A stretch of DNA of 42,532 nucleotides from Balneolia bacterium (GTDB lineage Bacteria > Bacteroidota > Rhodothermia > Balneolales > Cyclonatronaceae): positions 1-42,532 of the forward strand of contig PXCK01000132.1 in the NCBI GenBank assembly GCA_003566635.1, in the 5' to 3' direction. Below, one piece after another: positions 19,401-27,415 of this stretch (within the stretch, counting starts at the first letter, position 1; every line of letters begins with the position of its first letter). The translations under genes were made by a program, and so were the position numbers. A model generated the notes under the pieces. It was not told where the DNA came from, made no database searches, and saw nothing but the letters and a program-made list of their open reading frames with translations.

Positions 19401-19891
19401 ATATGGTTGGAGATCGTTTATCGCAAGATCAGATGGAGAGATTGAACCAAATGGCTCGTCAACAAAATGAAATTCGCCGTCAATTAGAGGATTTGCAAAG
19501 ACGTGGTGCATTACGTCCGGGAGATAGTCTTGCCAGTGAGTTAGAGCGTTTAGCCGAGCAGATGGAAGATGCTATCAACGATTTAAGAGGCGGCTCTATG
19601 GATCGTTTAATGGTTGAACGTCAGCAGAATATTCTATCCCGAATGTTAGAAGCCGAACGTGCATTTGATGAACGCGAACAGGAAGAACGAAGAGAGGGTG
19701 AAACTGTAACTGATTTTGATAGAACAAGTCCACCACCATTGACCTTAGAAGAACTGGAGAGAGAAATACGTAACAGGTTACAAGATCCTAATACCACTCG
19801 TTTCAGCGAAGATTACCAACGGTTGATACGCATGTATTTCGAACTACTCCAAGAACAAGAAGGCAGAGAAATTCAGTTACCGGGTGAGTAG
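16499..19891 (+). CDS. DUF4175 family membrane-anchored coiled-coil protein, 1130 aa
   Basis: Three membrane helices near the N-terminus (about residues 30-51, 59-80 and 160-176) precede an extracytoplasmic region of beta-rich, Ig-like character (about 195-500). After that comes a very long Glu/Gln/Arg-rich coiled coil (about 510-1100), interrupted by a Gly/Ser linker near 930 (EEGGGGSGSGG). This is the arrangement of DUF4175 proteins of Bacteroidota and some Proteobacteria, whose function is unknown; a large periplasmic scaffold is an inference. The start is TTG at 16499: an in-frame TAG lies at 16490-16492 and no ATG occurs before the first helix. It is one of the longest genes in the window and ends before a 598-base repeat-bearing gap. 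Confidence 0.88.
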   Translation: MQNNPDLNKKINRFSDIVTSGWKSYLNSRVLAVTLTFVMVMAFFFFVLMVIENNGYLSPLLKTSLLLTSLFFAGLTGIAIYKKIPYLSRYEFYRKVTRDKKLDSLRYLLDLSESYRGDKKHSLYGAAIDQNISDLNENSVKKELSAWRKATFASSTINKSGLGFGLIAIIIAVFSYLNPDTLNRSAQFYSAFERPNPFIYSIEPGETTLEQGGRFFARILFEGEEPSRVSLSLKTDVEEQFRNLTMQRTTPGTWVSEPIELFSDLDYRIVMDDFQSETKRISVSQIPRFSDLIVLAEPPAYTRLEKREFRYPFSRIEVPEGSDISVRATANKELTTAQMLLKSQDEAIELNLTDTENFWEHDFNLVKADTVRFHLEDFEGLENRNPYNFTFAVIPDRDPTVRILEPRPLLQELNPTDVTIRFEARDDYGFSSIHLRYEIHPAFSESVQTGSVRLAGTSPANFSTSYEWDLSPFNLQAMDEIVYWIEVFDNDEVNGFKSAVSARQTIRFASLADNLLEQDEKQSEINEALEELSRQNEETRESMRQLREDIINNPDDSWQQQRSTDDLIEQQEDLNKQVEDIRKQFEDLRRELENDEILSDDTLELYQQLQQLMEEIDDPAIMELLEQLREGLEDMNNDQIRDSLQQMEFNERSYQERLERTVELFKQLQLNAELDKMSALFDELAKMEERLMELDDASEQQSRQENIQDELDKLRDRLESIPENSPNRQQQRMDDMVNEMTPQMDSIQDQVQENIDSLQESIDSGEQPGSESRQQQQNIQQQLQQMATALQQARQDMNQESINLNIFALRSLFQTMLLLSEAQETQNLITLGLEQSSPAFVNQARTQRNIANIFGTVVDSLMVVAKEVPQFPNMLLAERLETSEHLETSVGHLAERNKNRATTAERIALGGINKITGMISDLIDQLDEEGGGGSGSGGMSAEQMLEQMQQMGEEQQMLNEQIQDFINDMVGDRLSQDQMERLNQMARQQNEIRRQLEDLQRRGALRPGDSLASELERLAEQMEDAINDLRGGSMDRLMVERQQNILSRMLEAERAFDEREQEERREGETVTDFDRTSPPPLTLEELEREIRNRLQDPNTTRFSEDYQRLIRMYFELLQEQEGREIQLPGE

Positions 19892-19990
19892 TTAGGGTTT
19901 ACTTGAATTTATAAACCTTTTTAGCCTCAAAACCATTTTTCATCCCCCTGTATTGACTTCGCCAACTTTACAAAACAAAATCATCCACAC

Positions 19991-20180
19991 CGTCATCCCG
20001 GAAATGCATTCAGCGAAGCAAATGCGTTACCCGGGCTCTTCCAGTTACGAAATGGAGAAGTCGTGTTCAAGGCTGGTTGTCTTTGAGAAACTATAGAATC
20101 GGCTGCATAATGGTCTTAGATCAGCACTGGAAGATCCCGCATAAAATGATTGCTCCGCTTATCATTTTTACGGGATGACG
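19991..20180. repeat. 190-bp palindromic repeat with perfect 10-bp inverted ends (CGTCATCCCG)
   Basis: The left end CGTCATCCCG (19991-20000) is matched by its exact reverse complement at 20171-20180. Inside the right half, ATCCCG/CGGGAT (20134-20139 with 20171-20176) and AAAATGAT/ATCATTTT (20143-20150 with 20161-20168) build a long hairpin. A second, G-U-containing hairpin lies near 20002-20030. The element has no ORF. It resembles the dispersed GTCATCCC-type palindromic repeats seen in many bacteria (recalled). It could be a non-autonomous mobile element. Confidence 0.65.
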
Positions 20181-20489
20181 TTTCTTTGTTATTTTTTTGA
20201 TTCATAAGTCTTGGCTATATCAACATCAACGGTAAAATGCCGTAGGCATGACCGGATATCATATCCCCACAATTTTGCTTCACGGGAATCGCTTCGCTCG
20301 GGGCACTTCGTTGGGCTTAAAATCTGATAATAAACTCATAGCAATTTAACGACTTCAGGAGCCTCAAAACCTTCCACATCATCCCCAAATAAACCCAATT
20401 CATACTTCCATTCGAGGTATTAATATTTTATATTACTTAAATTATTTAATTCTATCGAAAAACTCATTTCAATCACAAAACTGTTCAAC
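20181..20489. other. Intergenic remainder with a small hairpin and one copy of a dispersed 19-bp motif
   Basis: No gene is seen. It holds a small perfect hairpin (ATGCC-GTA-GGCAT, 20237-20249). It also holds a 19-base motif at 20284-20302 that is the reverse complement of CCCGAGCGAAGCGATTCCC, found again at 37427-37445 and, with one change each, at 37285 and 37529. The last 90 bases are very AT-rich and probably contain the promoter of the DUF6580 gene. The bases between 19892 and 19990 show nothing I can name. Confidence 0.6.
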
Positions 20490-21002
20490 ATGTTCAATCC
20501 CAGATTTTTGGTTATTTTAGGACTTATTGTTCTGGCTGCCTTATCAAGATTTTTGCCATTCCCTCCTAATGTAGCTGCTGTTGCAGCTGTTGCACTCTTC
20601 GGTGGTGCATATTTTGCTGATAAACGTCTAGCATTCATCATTCCTTTAGCAGTTATGCTGTTAACCGACTTAATTATTGGTCTACATTCTACTCTTTTAT
20701 TTGTTTATGCCGCTTTTGGTTTGATTGTAGGAATTGGCTTTCTCTTACGCGATAAAATTAGCTTTAAAACTGTACCATTTGCAGCAATTGGCGGATCCTT
20801 AGCCTTTTTCATCATCACTAACTTTGGTGTATGGCTTATGAGTGCTTACTATCCACTAACATTAGGTGGACTTGTAGCATGTTACACCGCTGCAATTCCA
20901 TTCTTTCACTACACTCTTTTAGGTGATTTATTTTTTGTAAGTGTTTTATTCGGCTCCTTTGAACTGGCAAAGCGCTCATTTCCTGCTTTACAGTCAGCTT
21001 AG
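20490..21002 (+). CDS. DUF6580 multi-pass membrane protein, 170 aa
   Basis: A small, very hydrophobic protein with about five membrane helices and the motifs ALSRFLPFPPNVAAVAAVALFGGAYF and FFHYTLLGDLFF. These match the DUF6580 family, annotated as putative transport proteins and reminiscent of S-components of ECF vitamin transporters. No energy-coupling ATPases or riboswitch are visible nearby, so the transport role is only inferred. It is a single gene, closed by its own terminator. Confidence 0.8.
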   Translation: MFNPRFLVILGLIVLAALSRFLPFPPNVAAVAAVALFGGAYFADKRLAFIIPLAVMLLTDLIIGLHSTLLFVYAAFGLIVGIGFLLRDKISFKTVPFAAIGGSLAFFIITNFGVWLMSAYYPLTLGGLVACYTAAIPFFHYTLLGDLFFVSVLFGSFELAKRSFPALQSA

Positions 21003-21025
21003 TAATAACTAATTCTTATTTTTTT

Positions 21026-21060
21026 AAAAGCTGTTTTTATAATGAAGACAGCTTTTTTTA
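21026..21060 (+). terminator. Intrinsic terminator of the DUF6580 gene
   Basis: Nine-base-pair perfect stem (AAAAGCTGT at 21026-21034 with ACAGCTTTT at 21048-21056) followed by a T run, 24 bases past the stop. A clear Rho-independent terminator. Confidence 0.75.
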
Positions 21061-21135
21061 TTTTCCTTTGGAGTTGTCTCAAGGCCACTATCTGAATCTT
21101 CTTAAATCATTAAAATAAAGTCAAACAAAAACGCT

Positions 21136-22482
21136 ATGATAACTGAACTAATCAAACCTGAAATTAATGAGTTGGTCGATAAAAAAGACTGGAAAACGAT
21201 ACAAGAACTTGTTGAGGACTGGCCGGTTCAGGAAATAGCTGAGTTATTAATGGAAATGAAGCCATCTAATCGAATTATTATTTTTCGATTATTGCACAAG
21301 CAAAAGATGGCAGAGGTATTCTCTTATCTGGAACCTGAGTCACAAAATGATTTAGTTGATGAACTAACCGACGAAGAGAACCGAAATATTCTTACTAACA
21401 TGGCACCCGACGACCGTACCATGTTTCTTGAAGAACTTCCCGGGCAAATAACACAACGCCTCCTTAATCTTCTAAATCCTCAAGATTTACGGGAAGCAAC
21501 ACAGCTTCTGGGCTATCCCGATGAAAGCGTGGGTCGACTTATGACCCCCGATTACATTGCAGTTCGACCTAGTTGGTCCATAGAACAGTGTAATAAACAC
21601 ATTAGAGCGATGAGCAACAAAAGCGAAACTTTAAACATGATTTATGTTACAGATACATCATGGAAGTTGCTCGACTCTCTTGAATTGAAACAGTTTCTAC
21701 TAAATGACCCCGAAGTTTTAGTTGAAGATCTAATGGATCATTCATTTGCAAGTATAGAGGCCACCGAAGATCGTGAAGAAGCCATCAAGATCATGCAAAA
21801 ATATGATCGTACGGTTTTACCTGTTGTAGACACCGATGGCATTTTGTTGGGTATAGTAACTGTAGACGACGTACTTGATGTAGCCGAAGAAGAAGCAACT
21901 GAAGATTTTCATAAAACAGCAGCGGTTGCACCGCTTCAGCGTGGATATAGAGAAACAAGCATTTATCAACTCTTCCGAAGCCGGATAGCGTGGTTAATGG
22001 TTTTGGTATTTGTAAGTTTGATGTCTTCCGGCGTAATTGCACTCTATGAAGATGTATTAGCATCGGCAATAGCTCTGGCTTTTTTCATTCCGCTTTTAAT
22101 CGGTAGTGCCGGTAATGCAGGTGCGCAGGCGGCTACACTTATGGTACGGGCTCTTGCAACCGATGATGTGAATCTATCGCAATGGCTTAATACAACGGGC
22201 AAGGAAATAATGGTTGGAATATCACTTGGTCTTGTTATGGGAGCTGCTTGCTATGTTTTAGGCTTATTTGTAGGTGGTACAGAGATTGGTATAATTGTGG
22301 GACTAACAATGGTTTCTATAATTTTGGTAGCAAATATTATAGGAACACTTCTTCCATTTTTATTAACCTATTTTAATATGGATCCGGCTGTTGCAAGCAG
22401 CCCGCTAATTGCAACCATTATGGATGCGTCCGGTTTACTGATTTACTTTGGAATAGCTACACTAATTTTAGGTAGTTTGTGA
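21136..22482 (+). CDS. mgtE: Magnesium transporter MgtE, 448 aa
   Basis: Mg2+ channel of the MgtE family. The cytosolic N-domain (about residues 1-125) has helical repeats with MAPDDRTMFLEELP. A CBS pair (about 130-250) follows, with EDLMDHSFASI and YDRTVLPVVDTDGILLGIVTVDDVLDV. After the plug-type linker helix come five membrane helices (about 275-448) with the selectivity signature IPLLIGSAGNAGAQAATLMVRAL. Length and order are standard. The 5' leader is only about 75 bases after the preceding terminator, too short for an M-box riboswitch. Regulation is probably at protein level, through Mg2+ binding to N and CBS domains. The gene overlaps the convergent Na/Pi cotransporter gene by 15 bases. 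Confidence 0.96.
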   Translation: MITELIKPEINELVDKKDWKTIQELVEDWPVQEIAELLMEMKPSNRIIIFRLLHKQKMAEVFSYLEPESQNDLVDELTDEENRNILTNMAPDDRTMFLEELPGQITQRLLNLLNPQDLREATQLLGYPDESVGRLMTPDYIAVRPSWSIEQCNKHIRAMSNKSETLNMIYVTDTSWKLLDSLELKQFLLNDPEVLVEDLMDHSFASIEATEDREEAIKIMQKYDRTVLPVVDTDGILLGIVTVDDVLDVAEEEATEDFHKTAAVAPLQRGYRETSIYQLFRSRIAWLMVLVFVSLMSSGVIALYEDVLASAIALAFFIPLLIGSAGNAGAQAATLMVRALATDDVNLSQWLNTTGKEIMVGISLGLVMGAACYVLGLFVGGTEIGIIVGLTMVSIILVANIIGTLLPFLLTYFNMDPAVASSPLIATIMDASGLLIYFGIATLILGSL

Positions 22483-24132
22483 GAAATACTCCACCGTCTC
22501 CTGCAATGGCTCGCCTGTACCGGGAACTCTTTCTATCAATTTGTTAAATTGATCAAGGTATACAGCTGCTTTTAAAAGTTGATCCCATATACGACGGTAA
22601 TTTCTGATTTGCTCATGAATGGACAGCATCGTCTCTAAATTAATCTTGCCTTTACTTGCTTCAAGTAAGATTAGTCCTTTTAACGTTTCGTATAAGCCTT
22701 CGAGTTGTACTTTCAGCTTCTGAAGTTCTTCAACCGAAAACTTTTTAGATTCTGAATCCGAAATACGTGCAAAAGAAACTAACATTTTCCTAAGTGTTTT
22801 AAGCCCTGATTTAATTTCACCCGATATATCACCTTTTATTGTAACTTTCTGGCTTTCAATAGCATTAATACGCGCTTCTCCTAAATACTGTAGTACACGT
22901 AATGCATTAGGTAAAACTTCTTCAAGCTCGTCAGGTAAACCGCTGGTTTTTATATCTCGTATGTATTCAATAGTTGAATCAGTTAATAGTTGAATATTTT
23001 TTGATTTAACCTCTAACTTATTCCCTTTTAGTTCACTCCTAAGAACTCCTCGAACGAATTTACTGGCTTTTCTATCAACTCGTTTTAGTTCAAAAATCAA
23101 TGCACTAATAGCCAACGCCGGGGTGTTTATAACTGTTGGGTCTAAATAGCGAGTAGTTTCTGGTTTGTCTTCAATCTGAGTAAACCGCTTTTCTAAAAAC
23201 TTTACTAACATAGCTGTAAAAGGAAATAAAACAATAAGACCAAGTATCTTTATTAGCGTATGAAAAATGGCAATTACATAGGGTAAAGACAAGTCACTGC
23301 CGAATACGTTGTAAATCATAGCAATATAAAACCCAATAAATGGTAATGCTATTGGCCCCTTTAACACATTAAACAAAACGTGAGCCATAGCCGCTCTCTT
23401 TGCGTTGGGAGTTGCCCCAATTACCGCAAGTAAAGCCGTGGAAGTAGTACCAATATCAGCACCAACAACCATAATAGCGCCACCTTCCACAGGAATAATA
23501 CCCCCACCCACAGCCGTAATAATTACGGCTATTGACGCAGACGATGATTGCATAACTACCGTTAAGGCCATCCCTATAAAAAACAACAGAAGCATTCCAT
23601 AAAAACCACTTCCTATTTGATCGAATGGAACAAATTCACCGGCATCTTCAAATGTATTTTTTAGCACGTCAATACCCAGAAAAAATATAGCAAATCCAAC
23701 TAAGGCTTGTCCTAAAGCCCCAACAGTTGAGTCTTTCTTTGCTAACCAAAGACCAATACCTACTGCTAAAATTGGCATTGATAACAATTGAAGGTCAACC
23801 TTAAAGCCTACAGATGCAATTATCCAACCTGTTAATGTAGTTCCGACATTGCTCCCGAATATTACATATACAGCTTGCAAAAGACTTATCAAGCCTGCAT
23901 TAACAAAACCAATAGTTGCAAATATTACGGCACTCGAAGATTGTACTAAAGCGGTAATGAGAATACCGGATAAAATCCCTTTTACGGGTGTAGATGTATA
24001 CTTATATAAAAGCTTGCGAAGTGTGTTCCCTGCTGCATAGCGCAAACCATCGGTAAGTAACTTCATTCCTAAAAGAAATAAAGCTACACCGCCCATAAAG
24101 GGAAATATTATATTCGATACCCATGCATCCAT
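22468..24132 (-). CDS. Na+/phosphate cotransporter family protein with PhoU-like tail, 554 aa
   Basis: Two inverted Na/Pi-cotransporter repeats in the membrane part (about residues 1-320) each carry the family QSSSA motif (ALVQSSSAVIFATIG and VMQSSSASIAVIITAVGGG). A cytosolic helical C-terminal part (about 345-550) resembles PhoU. This is the bacterial Na/Pi-II (NptA/YjbB-like) plan: Na+-coupled phosphate movement across the inner membrane. Homologs can work in uptake or, like YjbB, in export, so direction is not certain. In this genome a Na+ gradient could come from the rhodopsin encoded 5 kb away. It starts at ATG 24132, divergent from crtY. Confidence 0.9.
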   Translation of the reverse strand: MDAWVSNIIFPFMGGVALFLLGMKLLTDGLRYAAGNTLRKLLYKYTSTPVKGILSGILITALVQSSSAVIFATIGFVNAGLISLLQAVYVIFGSNVGTTLTGWIIASVGFKVDLQLLSMPILAVGIGLWLAKKDSTVGALGQALVGFAIFFLGIDVLKNTFEDAGEFVPFDQIGSGFYGMLLLFFIGMALTVVMQSSSASIAVIITAVGGGIIPVEGGAIMVVGADIGTTSTALLAVIGATPNAKRAAMAHVLFNVLKGPIALPFIGFYIAMIYNVFGSDLSLPYVIAIFHTLIKILGLIVLFPFTAMLVKFLEKRFTQIEDKPETTRYLDPTVINTPALAISALIFELKRVDRKASKFVRGVLRSELKGNKLEVKSKNIQLLTDSTIEYIRDIKTSGLPDELEEVLPNALRVLQYLGEARINAIESQKVTIKGDISGEIKSGLKTLRKMLVSFARISDSESKKFSVEELQKLKVQLEGLYETLKGLILLEASKGKINLETMLSIHEQIRNYRRIWDQLLKAAVYLDQFNKLIERVPGTGEPLQETVEYFSQTT

Positions 24133-24263
24133 TGGGTTAATTTACATGATTTTGAAATTTATTCGTAATTAATGGATGATTTAAGTTCAACAATTGGTTA
24201 GCTAAAGAACGAATTTTATGTTTTTAGACTTTTGCTTGTAACAATCTGAAAGGTCATATTCAA

Positions 24264-25439
24264 ATGTCAATAAAACAAACATTCGACTATATTATAGCGG
24301 GTGCCGGCGCTGCCGGCCTCAGTTTGTTATGGCATATTCTTAACACACCTGAACTTAAGAAAAAGAATGTTTTAGTTATCGATAAATCATTTGATGAACA
24401 CGAAGAAAAAACCTGGTGCTTTTGGGATGATAATCAAATTCCCTTCAAACATTTGATAAAGAAAAAGTGGAGTAAAATACAGGTTAAGTCAAAGGGTGAA
24501 ATTTTTTCTCAAGATTCAGGTCTATTCAATTACCATTGTATCAAATCAAGTCAGTTTCGAAAAGATATCATCACAACTGCTAAAACGTTTTCAAACGTAC
24601 AATTTCTTGAAGCAAGTGTATCTTCTTTTTCTGAAAATCAGAAAAGCGCCATCGTTTCAACAGATGTAGGTGAATTTTACGGTGAATGGACTTTCCAATC
24701 TGTTATACATCCATACAAAAAGAGTCCACCGGAGAAACCGGTTCTTCAACATTTCATGGGTTATTTGATTGAAACGAATAACCCAATATTTGATGAAAAC
24801 GCTATGACTATGATGGACTTCAACGAAAAAGATTTCCCTGAACCCGGCACACATTTCTTTTATGTACTACCCTACAGCTCAACTTCAGCCTTAGTAGAAT
24901 ACACTATCTTTTCAGATAATTTACTTGATGAGTCGGGTTATAATTATGGTGTTAATCATTACTTAAAGACTTCATTTGGGTTGAACAAATCAGATTACAA
25001 AATTATTGAAAAGGAAAAGGGTGTCATCCCAATGGATGATACTCCAAGAAAGACGTTTTTGAATACCAAAACTTTGAGTATTGGTATTAGCGGTGGTTTG
25101 ACTAAACCAACCACAGGGTACACGTTCACACGTATACAAAAACATTGCAGATCTATTGTCAATGACTTAAAGAATAGCCGGACACCTTCGCCATATTCTG
25201 CTGCACCTTATCGTTACCGTATGTATGACCACCTGCTCTTAAATATCTTAAAAAAAGAGCCCGAGAAATCTTATACTATTTTCCACAACCTGTTTAAACA
25301 CAATTCTATCGATACAATTTTGAGGTTTCTGGATGAATCGACATCATTAAAAGATGAAGTCAAAATTTTTTCCAGTCTCCCCTATTATCCATTCCTGAAA
25401 GCACTTGTCCTTTCAACCCCAAAATTACCATCTTTATGA
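24264..25439 (+). CDS. crtY: Lycopene beta-cyclase (CrtY family), 391 aa
   Basis: FAD-dependent enzyme that cyclises the ends of lycopene to give beta-carotene, the precursor of retinal. The N-terminal dinucleotide-binding motif is IIAGAGAAGLSLLW (10-23), followed by the lycopene cyclase signature EEKTWCFWDD (47-56). Conserved internal segments are FYVLPYSSTSALVEYTIF, EKGVIPM and GGLTKPTTGYTF. The length matches CrtY proteins of marine Bacteroidota and Proteobacteria. The last four bases (ATGA) overlap the start of blh, so the two are translationally coupled. Genes for earlier carotenoid steps (crtE, crtB, crtI) are not in the window. Confidence 0.95.
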   Translation: MSIKQTFDYIIAGAGAAGLSLLWHILNTPELKKKNVLVIDKSFDEHEEKTWCFWDDNQIPFKHLIKKKWSKIQVKSKGEIFSQDSGLFNYHCIKSSQFRKDIITTAKTFSNVQFLEASVSSFSENQKSAIVSTDVGEFYGEWTFQSVIHPYKKSPPEKPVLQHFMGYLIETNNPIFDENAMTMMDFNEKDFPEPGTHFFYVLPYSSTSALVEYTIFSDNLLDESGYNYGVNHYLKTSFGLNKSDYKIIEKEKGVIPMDDTPRKTFLNTKTLSIGISGGLTKPTTGYTFTRIQKHCRSIVNDLKNSRTPSPYSAAPYRYRMYDHLLLNILKKEPEKSYTIFHNLFKHNSIDTILRFLDESTSLKDEVKIFSSLPYYPFLKALVLSTPKLPSL

Positions 25440-26371
25440 GGCATCCGGTACAAGTTTTAAATACTTCGATTGCAATTGTAGTACCTGTGTTAGTAGTTCT
25501 GTCTATACTTGCTCCTGAATTTACTGAAAGTCTGGCTCCTTACTTATTATTTCTGTCTGTGTTTATTGTTGGAATCCCTCACGGTGCGGTTGACCATGTA
25601 GTTGCAGCTGATTTGTACAATCTGAAGAAATCGCTTAAAGGACACCTTCTTTTTTACAGTTCCTACCTGTTAGTTATGTTAATAATTGGTGCACTCTGGC
25701 TTGCTTTTCCAATAGCCGGGATGATATTATTCCTGATCATTTCCATCTATCATTTCGGTCAGGCTGATGCTGTAGCATTAGTAGAAAAAGAATCTGCTTT
25801 TTTTAATCTTTATGCATGGATGAGAGGTTTTCTCATCATTGGGATAATCATTTTTGGACATCCTGAAATAAGCCTACCAATTATTGAAACAGCTATTAGA
25901 ACCTCGCCCGATTCATTTTCTTTACTCTATCAATACAGTTTTTCTTTTCTATTGGTTACTCTTGTTTTGTTTATTATCACAACCATCCCGGTAATGAACA
26001 AACTGATAATTACGAAATCGAAAATGCTTTTCGACAGTTTACTTCTAATCGCTTTGTTATTACTAACCCATCCACTGATTGGCTTTGCAATATATTTTGC
26101 ATTTTGGCATTCGGCCGGCCATGTGTTAGAAATGATAGAGTTTTTTAAGGAGAAAGGTCGAGATGTAAGTATAGGCAGGTTCTACAAAATGGCTTTACCA
26201 TTTACATTGGTATCGTTTGCCGGACTTGGACTCTTATTAATTATCCATCAGGCATACTCATTTGGCAATGAAATGGTGTCTCTCTTATTTATTCTCATAA
26301 GCGTATTAACACTACCTCATATGCTTATTGTAGATCAAATGTTTAAATCAACAAAAATAAAGGAACATTAA
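25436..26371 (+). CDS. blh: Brp/Blh-type beta-carotene 15,15'-dioxygenase, 311 aa
   Basis: Integral membrane enzyme that cleaves beta-carotene into two retinal molecules. It has about eight hydrophobic helices. Family motifs with likely iron-ligand His are GIPHGAVDHVV (H49 and H54), ISIYHFGQADA (H106) and FAFWHSAGHVLEMIEFF (two His). The length matches Blh of rhodopsin-bearing marine bacteria. It is the second gene of the crtY-blh operon (ATGA overlap) and is followed after 2 bases by a 92-residue membrane protein. Together with the rhodopsin gene at 29394-30266 it gives a local supply of chromophore. Confidence 0.95.
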   Translation: MRHPVQVLNTSIAIVVPVLVVLSILAPEFTESLAPYLLFLSVFIVGIPHGAVDHVVAADLYNLKKSLKGHLLFYSSYLLVMLIIGALWLAFPIAGMILFLIISIYHFGQADAVALVEKESAFFNLYAWMRGFLIIGIIIFGHPEISLPIIETAIRTSPDSFSLLYQYSFSFLLVTLVLFIITTIPVMNKLIITKSKMLFDSLLLIALLLLTHPLIGFAIYFAFWHSAGHVLEMIEFFKEKGRDVSIGRFYKMALPFTLVSFAGLGLLLIIHQAYSFGNEMVSLLFILISVLTLPHMLIVDQMFKSTKIKEH

Positions 26372-26373
26372 AT

Positions 26374-26652
26374 ATGGAATTTAATTACAAGAAAAAATGG
26401 AAACGCCATTCTATATATGGAGTTGCACTGGTAGGGCTTGGTATAAACTTTGTAGCCGAAGCAACAATTATAAAGAGTATGACCCCTGCTGATTTCGATA
26501 TGAGTACACTTGGACATATGGCTTTATGGTTTTGGATAGGATTATTTGGTTTAGTTGCTATAAATGCCGGAATATGTTTTGTTGGTGATGCCGTTAAAAA
26601 TAGAATGTATATGGAGTTAGAAGAATCCGGCAGGTTAAAGGCTTCTAAATAA
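26374..26652 (+). CDS. Unknown 92-aa two-helix membrane protein, third gene of the retinal operon
   Basis: Begins 2 bases after the blh stop with an ATG, so it is almost surely cotranscribed with crtY and blh. The N-terminus is basic (NYKKKWKRH). Two membrane helices follow (about residues 14-33 and 47-70), separated by a short acidic loop, with a charged C-terminal tail (MYMELEESGRLKASK). I do not recognise a family. Its place in the operon suggests a role connected with retinal synthesis, delivery or membrane placement of the enzymes, but nothing in the sequence proves this. Confidence 0.75.
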   Translation: MEFNYKKKWKRHSIYGVALVGLGINFVAEATIIKSMTPADFDMSTLGHMALWFWIGLFGLVAINAGICFVGDAVKNRMYMELEESGRLKASK

Positions 26653-26730
26653 TAGAACTTTTTTGGTACATTTATCTCTCAACTAAAGTGAAAGATGTAA
26701 CTGATTTATATTCTAAGTATGAGCCTATCT

Positions 26731-26960
26731 ACCCGGATTATTCACCAAGAAATTTTCTTGGTAGCAAGGCGAAGGTGGAAAATCAGCGGAAGGGTACCTT
26801 AGTACCCTGAGCATGACTTTTTCACCTTCAACGCAGCTAACATGGAAATTTTGCAGCATTTAAACCACACCCAAATTTGAGTGAGTGCGGTATTTTTCTA
26901 AAAATAATATTTTTAATAGTTTAAGATTTAAATTTCATACTTTCGTGAATAATTCGGGTT
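26731..26960 (+). mobile_element. 230-bp MITE-like element, copy A, with imperfect inverted ends
   Basis: The left end reads CCCGGATTATTCACC and the right end, reverse-complemented, CCCGAATTATTCACG. The interior holds a perfect hairpin (AGGGTAC-CTTA-GTACCCT, 26791-26808) nested in GAAGGTG/CACCTTC (26771-26777 with 26823-26829), plus a near-palindrome at about 26745-26761. There is no ORF. Copy B at 32901-33130 has the same length and orientation and is about 90 % identical by eye, with most changes in the right half. No clear target-site duplication is seen. It fills most of the 372-base gap between the 92-aa and 94-aa genes; the rest of the gap is featureless to me. Confidence 0.8.
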
Positions 26961-27024
26961 AAATAAGCTATCAAGAATTTTTAGTGATAAAACTCCGAAG
27001 AACTACGAATTTATAGCACCTGAA

Positions 27025-27309
27025 TTGCACCAAGGGAAAAGCTCTGTTCAGGTTATCACTAAATTAATGGAACAAAAAGGACTTTCCAGACTCGAAGCCG
27101 GACTGATGGTTGAAGATGTGAAAACCAATATTGGTATCATGAAAATGAATCTTTATACAGGTCCTTTAGTTATCCTTATTGGTATAGCATATTTTTATTT
27201 TGGAATGACTGTATTGACCCCATTTTTGATTCTTTCATTAGGGTTTCTCCAGCTGAGTGCAGGTTATAAAGCCAAAAAGCAGTATGATGAAGTTGTTAGC
27301 AAATTTTAA
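27025..27309 (+). CDS. Unknown 94-aa two-helix membrane protein with uncertain start
   Basis: A cytosolic helical segment (SSVQVITKLMEQKGLSRLEA) leads into two membrane helices (about residues 42-60 and 62-82) and a short basic tail. No family is recognised. The start taken is TTG at 27025; the first ATG in frame is at 27067 and would give 80 residues. The frame is open upstream to 26953, that is, into the right end of repeat copy A, without any ATG or GTG. The original 5' end may therefore have been changed by the element. It lies 106 bases before the 625-aa gene. Confidence 0.55.
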   Translation: MHQGKSSVQVITKLMEQKGLSRLEAGLMVEDVKTNIGIMKMNLYTGPLVILIGIAYFYFGMTVLTPFLILSLGFLQLSAGYKAKKQYDEVVSKF

Positions 27310-27415
27310 TATCCCCACACCTGTCTTCTGATTTATATCCACATCTTCGAAAATTCAACTTATCTTTGTTGATAGACAATAACTTAATCCAATAGATTCT
27401 AACTAAATTCATCAA

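Noticed and set aside
21061-21135. M-box (Mg2+) riboswitch before mgtE
   Set aside because: The leader between the terminator and the start is only about 75 bases, and I see no M-box-like helices.
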